Source of the DNA: Novosphingobium sp. UBA6722
Lineage (GTDB): Bacteria; Pseudomonadota; Alphaproteobacteria; Sphingomonadales; Sphingomonadaceae
Reading direction: 5' to 3'
Assembly (NCBI GenBank): GCA_002454125.1
Contig: DKII01000020.1
Coordinates: 1 to 5,828, forward strand
Length of the DNA: 5,828 bases
This document shows positions 1 through 4,690 of the stretch, in pieces. Under the pieces are notes generated by a model that worked only from the letters and a program-made list of their open reading frames with translations, did not search any database and was not told where the DNA came from. The translations under genes were made by a program, and so were the position numbers. Every line of letters starts with the position of its first letter. The stretch's first letter is position 1.

Positions 1-476
1 GGATTGCCGACCGGCTCGCCCGCACCGGCCTGCCGCTCTATGCCCAGCACGTTGATCCGATCGACACTGGCACCCTGGTCGATATCTTCCGCGATGATCC
101 CCGCGCCTCGCTGCTCGGCACCGATGCCCTGCGCGATGGGGTTGACGTGCCGGGCCATTCGCTGCGCCTGGTGGTGATGGAACAGGTGCCCTGGCCCAAG
201 CCGTCGATCCTGCACCGCGCACGGCGGCTGGCGGGCGGCGGATCGGCCTATGATGACCAGATCATCCGCGCCCGCCTGGCGCAGGCCTTTGGCCGGCTGA
301 TCCGCAGCAAGGAAGACCGCGGCCATTTTGTTGTGCTGTCCTCGGCCTTCCCCTCGCGCCTGCTCTCGGCCTTCCCGGCCGGCACTCCGATTTCCCGGGT
401 GACTTTGGACGAGGCTTTACAACGGGTCGGCGCCAGTGTTTCTGGGCACACCGTTCCTAACGAGAGCCCTGCGTGA
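1..476 (+). CDS. DinG/Rad3-family ATP-dependent DNA helicase, C-terminal part (5' end outside window)
   Basis: This is the last 157 residues of a superfamily 2 helicase. The reading frame enters at base 3 and ends at TGA 474-476. Two hallmark blocks of the helicase C-terminal domain are visible. A motif V-like stretch, GTDALRDGVDVPG, lies at about residues 41-53 of the visible part, and a motif VI-like stretch, QAFGRLIRSKEDRG, lies at about 94-107 with the arginine-finger R-x-x-R pattern. A hydrophobic VVL strand follows. The spacing fits the Helicase_C_2 domain of the DinG/XPD group, whose members unwind DNA 5' to 3' at ATP cost and often carry an iron-sulfur cluster. The Walker A and cluster regions lie upstream, so nuclease-fused or cluster-free variants cannot be separated here. 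The stop overlaps the next gene by four bases, suggesting coupled translation with the phosphatase. The family call is firm; the exact subfamily is not. Confidence 0.85.
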   Translation, partial: IADRLARTGLPLYAQHVDPIDTGTLVDIFRDDPRASLLGTDALRDGVDVPGHSLRLVVMEQVPWPKPSILHRARRLAGGGSAYDDQIIRARLAQAFGRLIRSKEDRGHFVVLSSAFPSRLLSAFPAGTPISRVTLDEALQRVGASVSGHTVPNESPA

Positions 477-1012
477 AACTCCTCGGTCTGTTCCGTCATG
501 CCAAGTCCGACTGGGGCGATCCGCGCGCGCGCGATTTCGATCGGCCGCTCAACGAACGCGGCCGCGCCGGGGCGGAGATCATGGGGCGGCACATCCGCGA
601 CCATGGCGTTCAGTGGAACCGGGTGCTGTCATCGCCGGCGATCCGCTGTGCCGAAACGATCGAACTGGCCTGCCACGCCAGCGGCCGGCCGGTGAAGGTG
701 ATGTGGGATCGGCGGATTTACCTGGCCAGCAGCGTCACCCTGGCCGATGTGCTGCGCGAACAAGATGGCGATCCGGCCGCGATCATGATGGTCGGGCACA
801 ATCCGGGCCTCGAAGACCTGATCTTTGACCTGGTGCCCGATGATGGCACCAGCCCCTTGCGCGATGCGGTGGAGGAAAAGTTCCCGACCGCCTGCTATGC
901 GGTGCTCGAACTGAATATCGAGCGTTGGGCCGATCTGAAAGACCGCTGCGCCCGGCTCGTCCACCTGACCCGTCCGCGCGATCTCGACCCGGCGCTGGGG
1001 CCGGTGTTCTAG
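473..1012 (+). CDS. SixA-like histidine phosphatase family protein
   Basis: A 179-residue protein of the histidine phosphatase superfamily, SixA branch. The catalytic block LFRHAKSDW sits at residues 6-14, with R8 and H9 (H9 would take the phosphate). The second conserved arginine is R58 in SSPAIRCAET, and the second histidine is H109 in MVGHNPGLED. The C-terminal KFPTACYAVL stretch is typical of short SixA-type enzymes. In E. coli, SixA removes phosphate from histidine on a phosphocarrier protein; the substrate here is unknown, and small-molecule targets remain possible. No signal peptide is seen, so it is probably cytoplasmic. Translation starts at GTG 473, which overlaps the helicase stop as GTGA. 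A GAGAG at 462-466, six bases upstream, supports this start and independent ribosome loading. The stop TAG 1010-1012 overlaps the stop of the convergent MOSC gene. Confidence 0.9.
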   Translation: MKLLGLFRHAKSDWGDPRARDFDRPLNERGRAGAEIMGRHIRDHGVQWNRVLSSPAIRCAETIELACHASGRPVKVMWDRRIYLASSVTLADVLREQDGDPAAIMMVGHNPGLEDLIFDLVPDDGTSPLRDAVEEKFPTACYAVLELNIERWADLKDRCARLVHLTRPRDLDPALGPVF

Positions 1013-1548
1013 ACCACCGGCAATGGCACGTGCTGCTGAGGTACGTGCACCAAGGTGATCCGATCGGTCACAGCAATCATCCCACCTGCAACGACCACCG
1101 CCATGATGCCGCACTTGCGGATCAGACTGCCATCGTCCGCGCGGTCCAGCACGGCGGCCATCAGACCGGGGGCAATCCCGTTGATCTGGTGGCACGGATT
1201 GCGCAGCCCAGTCACCTCGATCACTGCATCGGCACCAAGCCGGAGGCGTGTCCCGGCCGATAACCCCAGCAGGTCTAACCCTCGCGTGGTTACATTCTCG
1301 CCAAGCTGGCCCGGCGCCACCGCGAAGCCCTTGCCCGCCAGCTCATCGAACAGTTCGGCATGGATCAGGTGGACTTGTCGCAGGTTCGGCTGGCCGGGAT
1401 CCTTGGCGACGCGTGATCGGTGCTTGACCGTGATCCCGGCGTGGGCGTCACCCTCCACGCCCAGCCCTGCAACCAGCCGCAACCGCTCAGCTGCCGTCTT
1501 GGAGAAATTGTGCGCTTCGTCGCGCGCCAGAGCCACGATCGTACCCAT
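1009..1548 (-). CDS. MOSC domain-containing protein
   Basis: A 179-residue protein consisting almost entirely of a MOSC domain, the fold shared by molybdenum cofactor sulfurase C-termini and stand-alone proteins such as YiiM. Visible family blocks are GLGVEGDAHAG (28-38), RQVHLI (57-62), PGQLGENVTTRGLDLL (79-94) and GLRNPC (114-119). C119 is the conserved cysteine that binds molybdenum or carries sulfur in the family. IMAVVVAGG (148-156) forms a late strand. Stand-alone MOSC proteins act in molybdenum cofactor chemistry, and some reduce N-hydroxylated bases; the substrate here is unknown. The start chosen is ATG 1548, because MGTIVALARDE is where the domain begins. In-frame alternatives are ATG 1584 and GTG 1617, adding 12 or 23 residues of non-domain sequence. 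No strong ribosome binding site favours any of the three. It is divergent from the nitronate monooxygenase gene and convergent with the phosphatase gene, sharing CTAG at 1009-1012. Confidence 0.9.
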   Translation of the reverse strand: MGTIVALARDEAHNFSKTAAERLRLVAGLGVEGDAHAGITVKHRSRVAKDPGQPNLRQVHLIHAELFDELAGKGFAVAPGQLGENVTTRGLDLLGLSAGTRLRLGADAVIEVTGLRNPCHQINGIAPGLMAAVLDRADDGSLIRKCGIMAVVVAGGMIAVTDRITLVHVPQQHVPLPVV

Positions 1549-1617
1549 GCCACCGGCGCTAGCGCGAGAATGTGGCCGCAACATGCCAGGCTCATCAAAT
1601 TGCGAGGCCTGCCCCAC

Positions 1618-1645
1618 TCGACAGCGCCCCGCCCTCTGCTATGAC
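1618..1645 (+). promoter_or_regulatory. Candidate sigma-70 promoter of the nitronate monooxygenase gene
   Basis: TCGACA at 1618-1623 matches the -35 consensus TTGACA at five of six bases. TATGAC at 1640-1645 matches the -10 consensus TATAAT at four of six. The spacer is 16 bases. Transcription would begin near 1651-1653, inside the dyad that follows, leaving a leader of about 35 bases before ATG 1687. This is a by-eye match in a GC-rich spacer, with no experimental support. Confidence 0.4.
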
Positions 1646-1648
1646 GCC

Positions 1649-1668
1649 GCTTAACCGTCCGATTAAGC
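1649..1668. promoter_or_regulatory. 20-base dyad, candidate operator at the transcription start
   Basis: GCTTAACCGTCCGATTAAGC has two-fold symmetry. The outer six bases (GCTTAA and TTAAGC) are perfect, the seventh pair is C/A, and the eighth and ninth pairs match again around a central TC. Eight of nine pairs therefore obey the symmetry. It lies four bases after the candidate -10 box and five bases before the GGAGA ribosome binding site. That position suits a repressor of the TetR, MarR or GntR kind that blocks transcription start. As RNA it could also form a short hairpin beside the ribosome binding site. No regulator gene is adjacent in the window, so the binding protein is unknown. Confidence 0.45.
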
Positions 1669-1672
1669 TACC

Positions 1673-1677
1673 GGAGA
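1673..1677 (+). promoter_or_regulatory. Ribosome binding site that fixes the nitronate monooxygenase start
   Basis: GGAGA at 1673-1677 is the only good Shine-Dalgarno match here. It ends nine bases before ATG 1687 but directly abuts ATG 1678, three codons upstream in the same frame. The spacing therefore favours 1687 as the true start. Confidence 0.65.
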
Positions 1678-1686
1678 ATGCCACCC

Positions 1687-2667
1687 ATGCCGTTGCCCGC
1701 CCCGTTTGACCGCCTGCGCCTGCCCGTTATCGGTTCGCCGCTGTTCATCGTTTCGGGACCGGAACTGGTGATCGCCCAGTGCAAGGCCGGGATCATCGGC
1801 AGCTTCCCGGCACTCAACGCGCGGCCTTCGGGTGTGCTTGACGAATGGCTGCACCGGATCACCGAGGAACTGGCCGCGCACAACCGCGACAACCCGGATC
1901 GCCCGGCCGCGCCCTATGCCGTCAACCAGATCGTCCACAAGACCAACAACCGGCTTGAGGAAGACATGGAGGTCTGCGCCAAGTGGCAGGTGCCGATGAC
2001 CATCACCTCGCTTGGTGCGCGTGAAGACATCAACAACGCAGTTCACGCCTGGGGCGGGATCGTGCTGCACGACGTGATCAACGATCGCTTTGCCCGCAAG
2101 GCGATCGAAAAGGGCGCCGATGGCCTGATCCCGGTCGCCGCCGGGGCCGGTGGCCATGCCGGCACGCTTTCACCTTTCGCGCTGATGCAGGAAATCCGCG
2201 AGTGGTTCGATGGCCTGGTGGCGCTGTCCGGCTCGATCGCCTGCGGCCATTCGATTTTGGCAGCCCAGGCGATGGGCGCGGACTTTGCCTATATCGGCAC
2301 GCCGTGGATCGCGACCAAGGAAGCCAATGCAGTCGATGGCTACAAGAACAGCATCGTCGAAGGCCGGGCTGACGACATCGTCTATTCGAACCTCTTCACC
2401 GGGGTCCACGGCAACTATCTGCGCCCCTCGATCGTCGCCGCCGGCCTCGATCCCGACAACCTGCCACAGAGCGACCCGAGCAAGATGAACTTCGGCTCGG
2501 GCGGCAATACCGAGGCCAAGGCCTGGAAGGACATCTGGGGTTCGGGCCAGGGGATCAACGCGGTCAAGGCGGTTGAGAGTGTGGCTGACCGGGTTGACCG
2601 GATGGAAGCTGAATACAACCGCGCACGGGCCGAACTGGCCGAAAAGGCGCGGATGGCCCTCGCATAA
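1687..2667 (+). CDS. Nitronate monooxygenase (2-nitropropane dioxygenase family), FMN-dependent
   Basis: A 326-residue TIM-barrel flavoenzyme. The family oxidises alkyl nitronates, such as propionate 3-nitronate, with O2 and FMN, giving carbonyl compounds and nitrite or nitrate. Visible landmarks are the N-terminal strand LRLPVIGSPLFIVSGPEL (about 10-27) and AGIIGSFPALNARP (34-47). GAGGHAG (153-159) contains H157, which aligns with the GGHxG histidine thought to act as catalytic base in the family. GSIACG (182-187) and GADFAYIGTPW (197-207) resemble the flavin-phosphate-binding end of the barrel. GSGQGIN (285-291) lies near the C-terminus, and the final 30 residues form a charged helix. Length fits the family and no signal peptide is seen. 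ATG 1687 is preferred over ATG 1678 on ribosome-binding-site spacing. The real substrate could be another small molecule, because annotated members are diverse. Confidence 0.92.
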   Translation: MPLPAPFDRLRLPVIGSPLFIVSGPELVIAQCKAGIIGSFPALNARPSGVLDEWLHRITEELAAHNRDNPDRPAAPYAVNQIVHKTNNRLEEDMEVCAKWQVPMTITSLGAREDINNAVHAWGGIVLHDVINDRFARKAIEKGADGLIPVAAGAGGHAGTLSPFALMQEIREWFDGLVALSGSIACGHSILAAQAMGADFAYIGTPWIATKEANAVDGYKNSIVEGRADDIVYSNLFTGVHGNYLRPSIVAAGLDPDNLPQSDPSKMNFGSGGNTEAKAWKDIWGSGQGINAVKAVESVADRVDRMEAEYNRARAELAEKARMALA

Positions 2668-2688
2668 ATCAAGCCTCCTTTTGATCGA

Positions 2689-3219
2689 TCAGGGCCCGTC
2701 CACATCCGTGGCGGGCCACAGGTCATCAACCAGCGCATCAAGTTCGGCAAAGTCTACCCCGCTGCCCAGCGGGTCCTTGCGGCTGAGCAGCAGGCGCCGA
2801 CGCTGATCGAGCAGGCGCCGCCGCAGCGCGCGCTGCAACAACTCCAGCCGGGCCAGCGCATCGGTTAATGCGACTTCAGGCGTCTGTGTTCGGCTGCGCG
2901 CCCAGCTAGCCTCGATCTGGCCGACGCGCTCGCTGACCAGCTCATTATAGGTCCGGTGCGGCCCTCGGTGCAGCGGTAGGCCGATCCTGAGGGCGGCATG
3001 ATCCGTAGCCGGCAGCAACAGGCCATTGCGGCGAAAATCATCGAACCGCAGCCGGTCGCGCCCGACCGCCCGCAGCAGGCTGGCCGTGCCATCCTGGCGG
3101 AGCAGTTGCCGCGGCAAGAGGTGATGGCGCTGCATGCCGGGATCGAAACCCGGCAGACCGCGGCGATTGACCGCGCGGAAAGGCAACCATGTCCGGTCTC
3201 GGCCGCCTTGCTCCTTCAT
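2689..3219 (-). CDS. Stand-alone AHH-type nuclease domain protein (HNH/EndoVII superfamily)
   Basis: A 176-residue protein resembling the AHH family (named after its Ala-His-His motif), predicted nucleases of the HNH/EndoVII superfamily. The diagnostic block is QRHHLLPRQL at 30-39, with H32 and H33. It is followed by FDDFRRNGLLLP (59-70) with N65, and LHRGPHRTYNELV (83-95) with H84, H88 and Y91. These fit a His-Asn-His metal-binding site. The C-terminal half (about 117-147) is a very basic, leucine-rich helix that could bind nucleic acid, and the tail is acidic. In polymorphic toxins this domain sits at the end of long secreted proteins. Here it stands alone, with no signal peptide or delivery domain, so a housekeeping nuclease role is at least as likely as a toxin role. 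ATG 3219 overlaps the upstream stop as ATGA, with AAGG four bases ahead. It converges on the nitronate monooxygenase gene 21 bases away. Confidence 0.75.
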   Translation of the reverse strand: MKEQGGRDRTWLPFRAVNRRGLPGFDPGMQRHHLLPRQLLRQDGTASLLRAVGRDRLRFDDFRRNGLLLPATDHAALRIGLPLHRGPHRTYNELVSERVGQIEASWARSRTQTPEVALTDALARLELLQRALRRRLLDQRRRLLLSRKDPLGSGVDFAELDALVDDLWPATDVDGP

Positions 3220-4038
3220 TGTGCCTTGCCAAGTCCGCTGACGATGATGCGCAGTTCATTGCCATCGCGCACCGGCACAGCGAGCAGATGCTCGCCCGCT
3301 GGCCCCGTGAAATCGCGGTCCTGCCGGAGCGGGCCGCTTTGCACCAGTTCGTGGATCAGCCGCACCGCCAGACGCGCCATCGCTGCCGGCGGCAGGCGCT
3401 TGTCCGGCTCAAAGCGCAGTTCCTGCCCGGTTAGCAGGGCCAGCCCGCGCGAAACCATCGCGCCATTGCCCTCACGCTCTAGCGCGGTCAGCACCAGGCC
3501 GGGAAAGGCCCCGCCGTCCAGCCAGTCGGCGACCGCCCGGCGGAACAGGTCTGGCGCCACCCATGAGCCGGCCGGAGTCCAGACAACGGCCAGAACACCA
3601 GGCAAAGCCGAAAGCCGCGCCCCGAGATCCGCCAGGATGCGCAGCACTGGCACCAAGCCTGCGCCGCCGGCCAGGTGTGGTCCGGGCGCGAGACTCACCA
3701 CTTCGCCCGCCGGCATCGAGCGCAGCCCGACCGGCGGCCCGGCTGGCGGCTGCGCCTCGTCCGGGCCCGGGGCCAGCCCCTTGCAATCGAAGGTCAGCCC
3801 ACTGGAAAGCAATTCGGCCCAGGCACCGTCGGCAGACCGGTGGGACAGCGCAAAGGATGCACCGGCCGCTTCGCCAGGCGCAACCGCAAGGGCATCAAGC
3901 GCGGCAATATCGGGCCGGGTGCCGGGCGCAAAGATCAGGCACAGCCGCGGCGTCGGCGCCTCTCCCAGATTGTTCCCGATCGTGTCGATCGTCAGTCCCC
4001 CCGGCCACCAGGCCTCAAACTTTCGGAATGTCTGGCAT
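3216..4038 (-). CDS. Uncharacterised protein, about 273 residues, with apparent frameshift near the start
   Basis: I do not recognise this gene with confidence. The main frame is open from a stop at 4041-4043 to TGA 3216-3218 and looks coding throughout, yet holds no ATG or GTG before TTG 3812. ATG 4038 opens a neighbouring frame (MPDIPKV, then TGA at 4017-4015). Removing one base from AAA at 4023-4021 joins it to the main frame as MPDIPKFEAWWPGGL, a natural N-terminus. The restored protein has an N-terminal part with strands RLCLIFAPG (31-39) and SFALSH (61-66), then WAELLSSGLTFDCKGLAPG (73-91) and a Pro/Gly-rich linker (92-104). The C-terminal half runs through VLAVVWTPAGSWVAPDLFRRAV (148-169), RGLALLTGQELRF (197-209) and LRIIVSG (262-268). 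This half recalls DUF4261 in layout, a weak impression. No membrane segment is seen. It overlaps the AHH nuclease gene by ATGA and lies 81 bases after the flavodoxin gene. TTG 3812 as start would discard well-formed sequence. Confidence 0.6.
4015..4024 (-). other. Apparent +1 frame break in the start region of the uncharacterised gene
   Basis: On the minus strand the frame from ATG 4038 reads Met-Pro-Asp-Ile-Pro-Lys-Val-stop, with codons AAA GTT TGA. Shifting by one base continues as Phe-Glu-Ala-Trp-Trp in the long open frame. The simplest cause is one extra A in the AAA at 4023-4021. It could be a real mutation, an assembly error, or much less likely a programmed +1 slip at GTT-TGA, which resembles the prfB site but lacks its upstream Shine-Dalgarno-like stimulator. 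Confidence 0.55.
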
Positions 4039-4119
4039 TTTTATTTGCGCTAAGTCGAGTCCCCTCGGGCAAGTTCTCTCAGGAATGGACCCAATTGTCC
4101 GCTACGGCCTGCAGGCGTT

Positions 4120-4602
4120 TCAAAAGACACCGGTGGCCAAACCTTCGGAGAGCGCAGCCCCCAGCTCAGCGGCTGACTGCAACGCCGTTTGCGGCACGAT
4201 CTTCGGTGCAAGAATGGCCTCCGGCGTTTGCGCGCCAAGGTTGACGATCAACGGCTCGGCCACGCGCCGCAAACGCCAGCCGGTGACGATCCGATCGAGC
4301 TGCGCCTGGGCGCCCTGCCCGTCGCTGCCGGCCGCGATCATGGTCGCATAGGGGCGCCCCTCGATCTGCCCGAGCAGCGGGTAATAGCTGCGATCGAAGA
4401 ACTCCTTCATAGCGCCGCTCATCGTGCCGAGGTTTTCCGGACAGGCGAACAGATAGCCACCGGCCGCCAGCAAGTGCTCGGGCTGCGCCTCGCCAGCAGC
4501 AAGCAGCACGGACCGGCCGCCCGAAGCAGCGTGTGCCGCTTCCGCCAAGGCGCGGGCGGCGCCAGTGCGGCTGTGCCAGATTATTGCCAACATGCGGGCC
4601 AT
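4120..4602 (-). CDS. Flavodoxin-like FMN protein / NAD(P)H-dependent oxidoreductase family
   Basis: A 160-residue flavodoxin-fold protein. After a short hydrophobic strand (MLAII), the FMN phosphate loop HSRTGAARAL sits at about residues 10-19. CPENLGTMSGAMKEFFDR (about 54-71) is the second flavin loop, with the helix typical of NADPH-dependent FMN reductases. MIAAGSDGQGA (88-98) is the third. Such proteins carry electrons or reduce quinones and other substrates in the cytoplasm; the specific partner is not visible. Start choice is uncertain: ATG 4605, 4602 and 4593 lie close together without a clear ribosome binding site. I prefer 4602, since MARMLAIIWHSRTG places the FMN loop at the usual distance. 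Extension to 4770 would run into recJ on the other strand. The gene is divergent from recJ and lies upstream of the uncharacterised gene and the AHH gene on the same strand, so the three may form one operon. Confidence 0.82.
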   Translation of the reverse strand: MARMLAIIWHSRTGAARALAEAAHAASGGRSVLLAAGEAQPEHLLAAGGYLFACPENLGTMSGAMKEFFDRSYYPLLGQIEGRPYATMIAAGSDGQGAQAQLDRIVTGWRLRRVAEPLIVNLGAQTPEAILAPKIVPQTALQSAAELGAALSEGLATGVF

Positions 4603-4610
4603 CATGGCCC
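4596..4610. repeat. Perfect inverted repeat over the flavodoxin gene start codons
   Basis: GGGCCAT-C-ATGGCCC has perfect seven-base arms around one base. It covers the alternative start codons ATG 4605 and ATG 4602 of the flavodoxin gene. It lies 80 bases upstream of recJ in the divergent spacer. It could be an operator or an mRNA fold, or simply arise from paired ATG-Ala codons in GC-rich sequence. Confidence 0.35.
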
Positions 4611-4690
4611 AGCCCGGGCCGGCTGCAAAGCCGTGAAAAGCCGGGACCAGCCCCTTCTCAGCGCCTGCGCCATAGGCTAGCCGGAAGGCT

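Noticed and set aside
1556..1565. GCGCTAGCGC palindrome upstream of the MOSC start
   Set aside because: A ten-base GC-rich palindrome is easily met by chance in such sequence, and nothing around it resembles a promoter.
2668..2691. Terminator between the nitronate monooxygenase and AHH genes
   Set aside because: There is only a five-base ATCAA/TTGAT stem and a TGATCGATCA palindrome, with no GC-rich stem and no T run. This is too weak to call an intrinsic terminator.
3216..3812. TTG 3812 as the start of the uncharacterised gene
   Set aside because: It would cut into the middle of WAELLSSGLTF and discard about 75 residues of well-formed protein sequence with alternating hydrophobic strands. 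The frameshift explanation fits better.
4015..4024. Programmed +1 frameshift of the prfB type as the leading explanation
   Set aside because: GTT-TGA resembles the CTT-TGA slip site, but there is no Shine-Dalgarno-like stimulator just upstream and the site is only seven codons into the gene. It is kept only as a minor alternative.
2998..4053. Plus-strand open frame of 351 codons opposite the AHH and uncharacterised genes
   Set aside because: Its translation is rich in Ser, Pro, Arg and Ala with no domain-like pattern. It mirrors the minus-strand genes, which have clear motifs, so it is a shadow frame of GC-rich coding sequence.
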